A stretch of DNA of 38,226 nucleotides from positions 1 to 38,226 of the forward strand of contig CALAUL010000105.1 of NCBI GenBank assembly GCA_937892255.1. The letters run 5' to 3'. The position numbers and the translations under genes are program-made. Of this stretch, positions 30,640 to 38,226 are shown one piece after another (the stretch's first letter is position 1; each line of letters starts with the position of its first letter). This DNA is from an uncultured Bacteroidales bacterium (GTDB taxonomy: Bacteria; Bacteroidota; Bacteroidia; Bacteroidales; Marinilabiliaceae). The notes under the pieces were generated by a model. The model did not search any database. It saw only the letters and a program-made list of their open reading frames with translations, and was not told where the DNA came from.

Positions 30640-32649
30640 ATGGCATCAAAAAATGCAACAGTAATGGCTGCGGACAACATTCGTATTCTTGCAGCATCAA
30701 TGGTTGAAAAAGCTAAGTCAGGACACCCGGGCGGTGCTATGGGCGGCGCTGATTTCGTAAATGTACTCTTTAGCGAATTCCTCGTTTACGACCCACAAAA
30801 CCCACGTTGGGAAGGTCGCGACCGTTTCTTCCTTGACCCGGGCCACATGTCGCCTATGCTCTATTCTGTATTGGCTTTGGCTGGTAAGTTTTCTATGGAC
30901 GAACTTTCTCAGTTCCGCCAGTGGGAGTCACCAACACCGGGACACCCAGAGGTAGATGTAGAACGCGGTATCGAAAATACTTCTGGCCCACTTGGACAAG
31001 GTCATGTATACGCCGTAGGTGCTGCTATCGCTGCTAAGTTCCTTAAGGCTCGCTTTGGTGAGGTTATGGGACAGACTATCTACGCTTATATCTCTGATGG
31101 TGGTGTGCAAGAAGAGATTTCTCAAGGTGCAGGTCGTTTGGCCGGTCACCTCGGATTGGATAACCTCGTTATGTTCTACGACTCTAACGATATCCAGCTC
31201 TCTACTGAGACAAAGGACGTTACAAGCGAAGACGTAGCTAAGAAATATGAGGCATGGGGCTGGAAAGTTATCAACATCAACGGCAACTGCGCTGACGATA
31301 TCCGCAAGGCTCTCACAGAGGCTAAGCAGGTTAAGGGACAGCCTGTCCTTATCATTGGTAAGACTATCATGGGTAAGGGTGCATTGAAGGCTGACGGCTC
31401 AAGCTATGAGAACAACTGCGCTACTCACGGCGCTCCTCTCGGCGGCGACGCTTACGTTAATACTATCAAGAATCTTGGAGGTAACCCAGAAGACCCATTC
31501 CAGATATTCCCAGAGGTTAAAGAGCTCTACGCTAAACGCGCTGAAGAGTTGAAGTCTATAGTAGCTGAACGTTATGCTCAAAAGGCTGAGTGGGCTAAGG
31601 CTAACCCAGAACTCGCAGCTAAACTTGAGAAGTTCTTCTCTGGTGCTGCTCCTGAGGTAGACTGGAATGCTGTGGTACAGAAACCAAACGATGCTACTCG
31701 TGGTGCTTCTGCAACTGTACTTTCTGTTCTCGCTCAGCAGGTTGAGAACATGGTTGTAGCTTCTGCTGACCTCTCTAATTCTGATAAGACAGACGGCTTC
31801 TTGAAGAAGACTCACGCTTTCACTAAGGATGATTTCTCTGGTCAATTCCTTCAGGCTGGTGTCGCTGAGCTTACAATGGCTTGTGTATGTATCGGTATGT
31901 CTCTACATGGTGGTGTTATCCCTGCATGCGCAACATTCTTCGTGTTCTCTGACTATATGAAACCTGCTGTTCGTATGGCAGCTCTCATGGAACAGCCGGT
32001 TAAGTTCATCTGGACTCACGACGCATTCCGCGTGGGTGAGGACGGACCAACTCACGAACCTGTTGAACAAGAGGCTCAGATTCGCCTCATGGAGAAACTC
32101 CAAAATCATAAGGGCAACAACTCAATGCTCGTCCTCCGTCCTGCTGATGCTGAAGAGACTACACAGAGTTGGAAACTCGCTATGGAAAACATGGCTACTC
32201 CTACAGCTCTCATCTTCTCTCGTCAGAATATACAGAACCTCCCAGAGGGTAACGATTATGCTCAGACTGCTAAGGGCGCATATATCGTAGCTGGCTCAGA
32301 CGAGAATCCAGATGTAGTACTCGTCGCTTCTGGTTCTGAGGTGTCAACACTCGTTGCCGGTGCAGAACTTCTCCGTAAGGACGGCATGAAGGTACGTATC
32401 GTATCAGCTCCTTCTGAAGGCTTATTCCGTACTCAGAGCGCAGATTATCAGGAGTCTGTTATTCCTGCAGGTGCTAAGGTGTTCGGTCTTACAGCAGGCT
32501 TGCCTGTCAACTTACTCGGCTTGGTAGGCGCTAACGGTAAGATATGGGGATTGCCTTCATTCGGCTTCTCTGCTCCTTACAAGGTGCTTGATGAGAAACT
32601 CGGCTTCACAGGCGAAAACGTTTACAAGCAGGTTAAGTCGATGTTCTAA
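30640..32649 (+). CDS. tkt: Transketolase
   Basis: It moves two-carbon units between sugar phosphates using thiamine diphosphate and Mg2+. The 669-residue length is normal. The N-terminal half has KSGHPGGAMGGADF, LDPGHMSPMLY and GPLGQGHVYAVGAA. The cofactor-binding segment is YISDGGVQEEISQGAGRLAG, ending in FYDSNDIQLS (the classic GDG start is SDG here). The second half has the catalytic Glu in GVAELTMACVCIG and THDAFRVGEDGPTHEP. Codon use is strongly biased toward a few codons (GCT, CTC, AAG, GAC), unlike neighbouring genes and consistent with high expression. The gene ends before a strong terminator. RpiB lies just upstream. Confidence 0.97.
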   Translation: MASKNATVMAADNIRILAASMVEKAKSGHPGGAMGGADFVNVLFSEFLVYDPQNPRWEGRDRFFLDPGHMSPMLYSVLALAGKFSMDELSQFRQWESPTPGHPEVDVERGIENTSGPLGQGHVYAVGAAIAAKFLKARFGEVMGQTIYAYISDGGVQEEISQGAGRLAGHLGLDNLVMFYDSNDIQLSTETKDVTSEDVAKKYEAWGWKVININGNCADDIRKALTEAKQVKGQPVLIIGKTIMGKGALKADGSSYENNCATHGAPLGGDAYVNTIKNLGGNPEDPFQIFPEVKELYAKRAEELKSIVAERYAQKAEWAKANPELAAKLEKFFSGAAPEVDWNAVVQKPNDATRGASATVLSVLAQQVENMVVASADLSNSDKTDGFLKKTHAFTKDDFSGQFLQAGVAELTMACVCIGMSLHGGVIPACATFFVFSDYMKPAVRMAALMEQPVKFIWTHDAFRVGEDGPTHEPVEQEAQIRLMEKLQNHKGNNSMLVLRPADAEETTQSWKLAMENMATPTALIFSRQNIQNLPEGNDYAQTAKGAYIVAGSDENPDVVLVASGSEVSTLVAGAELLRKDGMKVRIVSAPSEGLFRTQSADYQESVIPAGAKVFGLTAGLPVNLLGLVGANGKIWGLPSFGFSAPYKVLDEKLGFTGENVYKQVKSMF

Positions 32650-32675
32650 AGAACTAAGACGATAAATAAATTAGA

Positions 32676-32705
32676 GGGTGTGCCGATAAAGGCATACCCT
32701 TTTTT
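32676..32705 (+). terminator. Terminator of rpiB-tkt
   Basis: GGGTGTGCC (32676-32684) pairs with GGCATACCC (32691-32699), one G-T wobble, six-base loop, followed by six T residues. Confidence 0.9.
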
Positions 32706-32711
32706 GTGCTT

Positions 32712-32798
32712 GTAGCTATACCGTAGCTATACCGTAGCTTCACCGTAACTACACCGTAGCTACACCGTAGGTTCACCGTAACTACACCGTAGCTATAC
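32712..32798. repeat. 11-bp tandem repeat, eight units
   Basis: Units in strict 11-base register: GTAGCTATACC (twice), GTAGCTTCACC, GTAACTACACC, GTAGCTACACC, GTAGGTTCACC, GTAACTACACC, and GTAGCTATAC(A). All begin GTA and seven end CC. The array starts just after the tkt terminator. The rest of 32799-32923 holds nothing that I recognise. Confidence 0.92.
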
Positions 32799-32923
32799 AA
32801 AATGGTATTGTAAAGGTATTCTTTACGTATGTAGAGGAATTAAGACGGTCGTTGTTGTCCAAGACGATACGTATGCGAAAAAATAAAAAGGTAAAACAAC
32901 ATTAAAGCTCTGCGTAATTTGCT

Positions 32924-32931
32924 TAAATTTG
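32924..32931 (+). promoter_or_regulatory. -7 box of the M16 peptidase operon
   Basis: TAAATTTG matches TAnnTTTG and ends 21 bases before ATG 32953. GGAGGA at 32935-32940 could act as a ribosome-binding site, unusual in this sequence. The in-frame TTG at 32929 lies inside the box and is rejected as a start. Confidence 0.5.
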
Positions 32932-32952
32932 TGCGGAGGAATAAGATGTAAT

Positions 32953-34188
32953 ATGATAGAATATCAACGAGAAGTGCTTTCTAACGGACTTGAGGTGATA
33001 GTTCACCGAGATAGTTCTACAGCAATGGCGACATTTAATATCCTGTATAAAGTAGGGTCACGCAATGAAAATCCGGAACGTACCGGATTTGCTCATTTGT
33101 TTGAACATCTCATGTTCGGAGGGTCGGTTAATATCTCCGACTTCGATGAACCGTTGCAACTGGTAGGCGGAGACAACAATGCCTTTACGACATCGGATTT
33201 GACGAATTACTATATCAATGTGCCTGCACAAAACATAGAGACTGCATTTTGGTTGGAGAGCGATAGAATGCTTGAATTGGCTTTTTCGCAGGAGAGTCTT
33301 GACGTGCAACGAAAAGTTGTGATAGAGGAATTTGCACAGCGATGTATGAACGAACCCTACGGCGACATCTCACATTTGGTGCACGGTCTGGCGTACAAAA
33401 GACATTCGTATCGTTGGCCTACGATAGGTTTAAAACCCGAACACATAGCAGAGGCAACGCTTGAAGAGGTGAAGGATTTCTACTATTCGCATTACGCACC
33501 CGACAACGCTGTATTGGTTATCTGTGGTAATGTCGACCCAGAGAAGATGTTCCTTCTCGCCGAAAAGTGGTTCGGTGATATTAATCGTAAGTCTGTGAAA
33601 AGTACTATAGAGCAAGAACCACCACAACAAACGGGACGAAGTCTGATGGTAGAACGTAACGTACCGGCTGACTACATATCTATCTCATACCACATGGGGG
33701 CAAGGGGAACACGTGAGTTCTATATATGCGACTTGGCAACAGACCTCATGGCTGATGGAGTGTCGTCGCGATTTACACAAAGGATAGTGAAAGACGAGAA
33801 TTTGGCAACGGACGTCAACGGATGTATATCCGGCACTGTCGACCCCGGTTTGTTGACATTGTCGGCAACGTTGTGTGATGGAGTGGAGTTTTCGACGGTT
33901 GAAAAGGCCTTTGCAGAAGAGATGGAAAAGTTAAAGAATTGCGACGTGTCGGAATATGAACTTCTCAAAGCCCTTAACCGCAGAGAGGCGATGACTGTTT
34001 ATCAAGAGCTTAGCATAATGAACAAAGCTTATAATTTGGCACGCTTCGCTATGGACGGAGACGTGAGCATGATAAACAAAGAGATGGAAATATATCGCAC
34101 CATAACGCCACAAGAAATAGCCGAAACGCTGTCTCGAATCGTAGTGCCGAAGAATGCTTCGACACTCTACTATTGCAAAAAGAGATAA
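32953..34188 (+). CDS. M16 family zinc metallopeptidase (catalytic subunit)
   Basis: A 411-residue M16B protease from ATG 32953 (MIEYQREVLSNGLEVIVHRD). The inverted zinc motif HLFEH is present at H48, E51 and H52, and the third zinc ligand region VVIEEFAQR follows about 75 residues later. There is no signal peptide, so it may act in the cytoplasm. M16B enzymes work as pairs: one subunit with HxxEH, one without it but carrying a substrate-binding Arg-Tyr pair. The second gene of this operon supplies that partner. It probably degrades peptides. Confidence 0.93.
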   Translation: MIEYQREVLSNGLEVIVHRDSSTAMATFNILYKVGSRNENPERTGFAHLFEHLMFGGSVNISDFDEPLQLVGGDNNAFTTSDLTNYYINVPAQNIETAFWLESDRMLELAFSQESLDVQRKVVIEEFAQRCMNEPYGDISHLVHGLAYKRHSYRWPTIGLKPEHIAEATLEEVKDFYYSHYAPDNAVLVICGNVDPEKMFLLAEKWFGDINRKSVKSTIEQEPPQQTGRSLMVERNVPADYISISYHMGARGTREFYICDLATDLMADGVSSRFTQRIVKDENLATDVNGCISGTVDPGLLTLSATLCDGVEFSTVEKAFAEEMEKLKNCDVSEYELLKALNRREAMTVYQELSIMNKAYNLARFAMDGDVSMINKEMEIYRTITPQEIAETLSRIVVPKNASTLYYCKKR

Positions 34189-34212
34189 AAGAATTGATGT
34201 AAAGAGATATAA

Positions 34213-35532
34213 ATGAAGATGTTAGATAGAAGTAAACAACCAGAAATACAAGAAATACCTTTCCCATCGTTGTTGCCGATAGAGAAGAGAGAGTTGTCGA
34301 ACGGCGTTGAGATGTATGTCTTGCGCGGAGGTACACAAGAAATCGTCGAAATAGACATCATAACGAAGTCGGGCACGTTGTTTTCGGAAAGAGGTTTTGT
34401 GGCACGTCCCACGGCAGATTTGCTCGGTGAGGGCGCAGGGAAATATACTTCAAAAGACTTAGCGTCTTTATTTGATTTTTACGGTGTTATGGTTTCGGGC
34501 TCTGCCGGAACGGTGACATCTGAACTTACGCTTGTCGGACTGACAAAATACATGGACAAATGCCTCGAAGGGGTAGAAATGATGGTGAAAAATCCACACT
34601 TTCCTCAAAAAGAGTTGGAATTGTATGTGGAGACACGAAGACAGAAGTTCCTCACGCAAATGCAGAAAACAAAATACAGAGCCTCCAGATTGGCCAAACG
34701 AGCGTTGTTCTCAGCAGATAGCCGTTATTCGCGCGTGTTGGAATTGTCGGATATAGAAAGTCTGAACAGAGATATGCTACAAGCCTTTCATGCTAAGATG
34801 TATATTCCGCAAGGTGCAAAAATAATAGTGTCGGGATTGCCTGACGAAGCCTTGTTGCGACGAATAGAACAAATATTTGGCGATACATGGAAAGGCGGAA
34901 ATGCCATAGAGACAAATTTGATGCCATCTTATAGCGATGATGTCAAAATGATATTTGACGAATATGACGCAGCAAAGCAAAATACCATATACATGACAAC
35001 AAAAATGCCGACAATGAATGACCCGGATTGTATGTATTTGGATATCTTGAATATGGTCTTTGGAGGATATTTCGGGTCAAGACTTATGACAAATATTAGA
35101 GAAGAAAAAGGTCTTACGTACGGCATAAGTTCTTCGTATAGCGTCAATAACCTGAGCGGTTCGCATGTTATATGCTCAAATGTCAAATCGGATATGTATG
35201 AACTCGTTGTAGATGAGATTTGGAAAGAGATGAAAAAACTTTGCGAGCAGCCTATAAGCAAGGAAGAATTGGACGTGGTGAAAAATTATATCAGAGGTAA
35301 TTTCTTGCAGAATTTCGATAACGTCTTGTCCGTTGTGGAGTCGTACAAATCTTTGATTCTTACGGGAAAGGATATGTCATATTATCGCAGACGATACGAT
35401 GTGCTTAATAACGTTACGGCTGAGGACTTGATGCGTGTGGCGCAGAAATATTACAAACAAGAGAATTACCACGTGGTGATATCGGGAAAAAGAAAAGAGA
35501 GTCTATATGGAAGACAAAATGCAGCAGAATAA
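34213..35532 (+). CDS. M16 family inactive partner subunit
   Basis: A 439-residue M16-fold protein. The HxxEH motif is missing: the equivalent position reads RPTADLLGEGAG. The C-terminal half keeps the R/Y signature in GGYFGSRLMTNIREEKGLTYG, which binds substrate in the partner subunit. It follows the catalytic subunit by 24 bases, so the two should form the heterodimer typical of M16B. The start at ATG 34213 (MKMLDRSK) could also be the second Met, two codons on. It overlaps the DPP III gene by 26 bases. No signal peptide. Confidence 0.93.
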   Translation: MKMLDRSKQPEIQEIPFPSLLPIEKRELSNGVEMYVLRGGTQEIVEIDIITKSGTLFSERGFVARPTADLLGEGAGKYTSKDLASLFDFYGVMVSGSAGTVTSELTLVGLTKYMDKCLEGVEMMVKNPHFPQKELELYVETRRQKFLTQMQKTKYRASRLAKRALFSADSRYSRVLELSDIESLNRDMLQAFHAKMYIPQGAKIIVSGLPDEALLRRIEQIFGDTWKGGNAIETNLMPSYSDDVKMIFDEYDAAKQNTIYMTTKMPTMNDPDCMYLDILNMVFGGYFGSRLMTNIREEKGLTYGISSSYSVNNLSGSHVICSNVKSDMYELVVDEIWKEMKKLCEQPISKEELDVVKNYIRGNFLQNFDNVLSVVESYKSLILTGKDMSYYRRRYDVLNNVTAEDLMRVAQKYYKQENYHVVISGKRKESLYGRQNAAE

Positions 35533-37429
35533 CATAGTCGACAGATTTGCCGATATACGCATATTGCGATATGAGATACCTTGCTTTGAACAATTGTCGT
35601 TGCAACGTAAGAAGTTCTTGTATTATCTTTCTGAAGCGGCTCTTTGTGGAAGAGATATACTCTGGGCGCAGAACGGAGAGAGCAATCTGCTTATCCGCAA
35701 GACGATGGAAGTCGTCTATCTTGACAAGCAAGCAAAAGGCGAGGCTGACGAGCGTTTGACGTTGTATCTGAAATGTATATGGTTTGCCAATGGCATACAT
35801 CACCACTATAGCAACGATAAGTTTGAGCCCGGATTTTCAAAGGTAGACTTGCAACAATGGCTGAAAGATGTGCCGAAAGAGCGTTTTGAGGCATATACCG
35901 GAATGTCAGTGGCAGAGGCATTGCGTAGGATAGAACGTGATATATTCGATATGTCGTACCGCACAAAGAAAGTATGTTTGGACGATGGTATCGATTTGGT
36001 AAAATCATCATCGGTGAACTTCTACGAGAACGTAACGCAGGAAGAAGTTGAAAAGCTTTATTCCGCAGACGGACGTAATGCCTTGAATAGCAAAGTCGTC
36101 AAAAATGCCAATGGAGAAGTAGAAGAAACGGTCTGGAAAAAAGGCGGAATGTATAGTGCAGCTATAGAACGTGTTTGCCATTGGTTGGAAAAAGCTCTCG
36201 AAGTTGCAGATAATGACCAACAGCGGAAGGTTATAGAGAAGCTGTTGAAATACTACGAGACAGGAGAGTTGACAGACTTTGATGAATATAACAAATTGTG
36301 GGTAGCAGAGAAAAGTTCGCCGATAGATTTCATAAATGGCTTTATAGAAGTATATTCAGATCCGTTGGGTTTGAAAGGAACATGGGAGTCTATAGTGGAA
36401 CTTGTTGATTTTGAAGCCTCGGAGAGGATAAAACTCATCTCGGACAATGCGCAGTGGTTTGAAGATCATTCGCCGATAGACGAGAAGTTCAGAAAAGAGC
36501 AAGTGACGGGAGTGAGCATGAATGTCGTAAATGCCGTGATGTTGGGCGGAGATTGTTATCCGGCGACTCCAATAGGCGTAAATCTGCCAAATGCCGACTG
36601 GATAAGAGAAGAGTATGGCTCGAAGTCCATCTCGTTGTCGAATATAACACATGCCTATCATGAGGCCTCTAAGGAAAGTGGCGTTTTGACGGAATTTGCC
36701 GCTTCGGAACGAGAAGTGGCGTTGCAAGAGAAATATGGAGCACTGTCGGACGACCTTCATACGCAGTTGCACGAATGTCTCGGTCATGGCTCGGGACGAA
36801 TGAAACCCGGAGTGACTCTTGACGACTTGAAAGCATACGGCTCGACGATAGAAGAAGCTCGGGCAGACCTCTTCGCACTCTATTTCATGGCAGATGAGAA
36901 GATGGAGGAACTTGGCATAGTGCCGAGTAAAGATGTCGCGTGGACGCATTACGATGCATATTTACGAAACGGACTATTGGTTCAGTTGGCAAGAATAGCA
37001 GAGGGCAAGAACATCGAAGAGTCTCACATGCGAAACAGACAGTTGGTCTGTAAATGGGTCTTAGAGAGAGCACAAGGAACGAAACTTGTAGAGAGAAACG
37101 GCAAACACTATGTGGAAACAACCGATTACGACGAGTTGCGCAGACTTTTTGGCGAACTACTGAGAGAGGTGCAGCGTATAAAGTCGGAGGGAGACTTGGC
37201 GTCGGCTCGTGAGTTGGTAGAAAACTACGGAGTGCAGACAGACCCGATTATACACAAGGAAGTACGACAACGATATTCGTCGTTGAATGTAGCTCCGTTC
37301 TGTGGATTTGTCAATCCGAAGATGACAACGATTGCAGATGGTGGAGAGATAACGGATATAAAGGTAGAGTATACAGAAAGTTATGTGGAGCAGATGTTGA
37401 GATATTCGGAGCAATACAACACATTGTAG
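35507..37429 (+). CDS. Dipeptidyl-peptidase III (M49 family)
   Basis: DPP III is a zinc exopeptidase that removes dipeptides from short peptides. This protein has 640 residues. The signature HECLGH (H422, E423, H427), the six-residue HExxxH variant unique to M49, is followed by GSGRMKPGV and the second motif EEARAD (E449/E450), which supplies the third zinc ligand. Residues 345-356 (MLGGDCYPATPIG) and NITHAYHEA are typical of the Bacteroides-type enzyme. It lacks the signal peptide of some Bacteroides homologues, so a cytoplasmic location is likely. It starts inside the M16 partner gene, so translation is coupled. With the M16 pair it forms a peptide-degradation operon. Confidence 0.95.
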   Translation: MEDKMQQNNIVDRFADIRILRYEIPCFEQLSLQRKKFLYYLSEAALCGRDILWAQNGESNLLIRKTMEVVYLDKQAKGEADERLTLYLKCIWFANGIHHHYSNDKFEPGFSKVDLQQWLKDVPKERFEAYTGMSVAEALRRIERDIFDMSYRTKKVCLDDGIDLVKSSSVNFYENVTQEEVEKLYSADGRNALNSKVVKNANGEVEETVWKKGGMYSAAIERVCHWLEKALEVADNDQQRKVIEKLLKYYETGELTDFDEYNKLWVAEKSSPIDFINGFIEVYSDPLGLKGTWESIVELVDFEASERIKLISDNAQWFEDHSPIDEKFRKEQVTGVSMNVVNAVMLGGDCYPATPIGVNLPNADWIREEYGSKSISLSNITHAYHEASKESGVLTEFAASEREVALQEKYGALSDDLHTQLHECLGHGSGRMKPGVTLDDLKAYGSTIEEARADLFALYFMADEKMEELGIVPSKDVAWTHYDAYLRNGLLVQLARIAEGKNIEESHMRNRQLVCKWVLERAQGTKLVERNGKHYVETTDYDELRRLFGELLREVQRIKSEGDLASARELVENYGVQTDPIIHKEVRQRYSSLNVAPFCGFVNPKMTTIADGGEITDIKVEYTESYVEQMLRYSEQYNTL

Positions 37430-37451
37430 GGACGAAAAATATTCAAAGAAA

Positions 37452-38159
37452 ATGAGATATCTGTATTTGTTGATAATGACGTTAATGCCGATGCTTGCCG
37501 AAGGACAGAGTGTTAGGGAGATAACCAACATAAAGCCCTTCAGTAAGATAACTATTGCTTCCGGAATAAACGTGATACTCAGCAAATCGGATAAGCGAGC
37601 TATAAGGGTAGAAGGCGAGCGAAGTGTAATATCGAAAGTCATGTGTTCGGTAGATGAAACGGAGCTGTCGATATACGCAACGAAATTCAAGTACAAGCAG
37701 AGCAAGAAAATAAACGTATATGTTGACTATGACTCTACGATAGTGAGTATTGTCGGCTCATCGGGAAATCACGTTCGCACGGAGACGCCGCTTGTCGGTG
37801 AATACATTGAGGTGCATGGAAAAAACGGCAGTGACTTTTTTGTGATGCTTGATGCCGGAAAAGTGAAAGCCAAAGTGTCTAATGGCAGTAATATTCGTCT
37901 GGTGGGCAGAGCCGAAGAGGTAGATGCTTACGCTGATAATGGCAGTCAGGTGAAGGCTTATGCTTTGGAGAATCAGTCGGCATGCTATACTATATCGTTG
38001 GCTTCGTATGCCGAATTGTGGGCACCGAAGGGCGGACTGAATATCGTAGCATCGGGCGACAGTGAAGTATACTATAAGGGCGACCCATCGAATTTGAATG
38101 TCAATGCCGTTACAGGTGCGAGAGTTTTACCTCGTGAGGGAGATAAAAAAGAGAAGTAA
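37452..38159 (+). CDS. GIN-domain (DUF2807) exported protein
   Basis: A 235-residue protein. A signal peptide (MRYLYLLIMTLMPMLAEGQS) leads into ITNIKPFSKITIASGINVIL, which holds the GIN motif that names the domain. Repeated short beta strands follow (KINVYVDYDS, YIEVHGKNGSDFFV, VKAKVSNGSNIRL, VDAYADNGSQVKAY), as expected for a right-handed parallel beta-helix. The tail is KKEK. Family members are called putative auto-transporter adhesins by annotation but have no proven function. It is probably periplasmic or surface exposed. It lies 22 bases after the DPP III stop, so it may be the last gene of that operon. The remaining bases to 38226 show nothing. Confidence 0.88.
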   Translation: MRYLYLLIMTLMPMLAEGQSVREITNIKPFSKITIASGINVILSKSDKRAIRVEGERSVISKVMCSVDETELSIYATKFKYKQSKKINVYVDYDSTIVSIVGSSGNHVRTETPLVGEYIEVHGKNGSDFFVMLDAGKVKAKVSNGSNIRLVGRAEEVDAYADNGSQVKAYALENQSACYTISLASYAELWAPKGGLNIVASGDSEVYYKGDPSNLNVNAVTGARVLPREGDKKEK

Positions 38160-38226
38160 TTGTATATTTTGCCTAGATTCAACTTTTAAATGCAATTGAT
38201 GTATAGGTTTGAAATAAATTCAGTGA

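Noticed and set aside
32712..32798. CRISPR array or coding repeat
   Set aside because: Units are contiguous 11-mers with no spacers, and stop codons occur in all frames over the region.
32929..32952. TTG start for the M16 catalytic subunit
   Set aside because: It sits within the TAAATTTG promoter box; ATG 32953 matches the family start.

Overview
The window looks like a chromosomal segment of a Bacteroidota organism, most likely order Bacteroidales. Three lines of evidence support this. Many genes are preceded by the Bacteroidota -7 box TAnnTTTG, several of them placed where they settle a start codon, and Shine-Dalgarno sequences are rare. The gene set is typical of the group: S46 dipeptidyl-peptidase 11, DPP III, M16 pair, DUF4290, DUF3109, a GIN-domain protein and MurA with PGGD in place of PGGC. 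Peptidases that release dipeptides, with a periplasmic DPP11, fit a peptide-using anaerobe. I cannot name the genus.

Layout. (1) 1-3.3 kb, minus strand: an accessory module made of an XRE regulator, a DUF4007 protein broken by a one-base frameshift, and a P-loop ATPase that runs off the left edge. It is separated from the mnmE 3' end by a pair of same-architecture palindromes and a small ORF of unknown function. It resembles a defence cassette inserted next to mnmE. (2) 3.7-9.95 kb, minus strand: mnmE, then a five-gene heterodisulfide-reductase-like redox operon (HdrC, HdrB, HdrA, a second HdrC, and a membrane-anchored HdrD-like subunit). A terminator at the end of that operon overlaps the mnmE promoter. 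(3) 10.2-15.4 kb, minus strand: AT-rich insert with an McrBC restriction system whose McrB carries an EVE/PUA-like domain inside its AAA+ core, followed by the C-terminal remnant of a HemN-like radical SAM protein and an 11-bp tandem repeat. (4) 15.5-19.2 kb, minus strand: housekeeping genes yebC, DUF3109, a zinc-ribbon coiled-coil protein, a NIF3-like protein, a MerR regulator and a ribbon-helix-helix protein. (5) 19.3-23.8 kb, plus strand: a cysteine-repeat lipoprotein, an unknown protein, maf, dpp11 and a lipoprotein beta-carbonic anhydrase. (6) 23.9-28.9 kb, minus strand: uvrD/pcrA-like helicase, DUF4290, murA, then three tiny coupled ORFs that look like the worn remains of an inserted element. 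(7) 29.0-38.2 kb, plus strand: a FemAB/GNAT-like protein, rpiB and tkt, a second 11-bp tandem repeat, and a four-gene run of an M16 active/inactive pair, DPP III and a GIN-domain surface protein.

The strongest leads are the DUF4007-ATPase module beside mnmE with its paired palindromes, the McrB with an internal EVE-like domain, and the two unrelated loci carrying helically phased 11-bp repeats. No tRNA, rRNA, CRISPR array or complete insertion sequence was recognised by eye.
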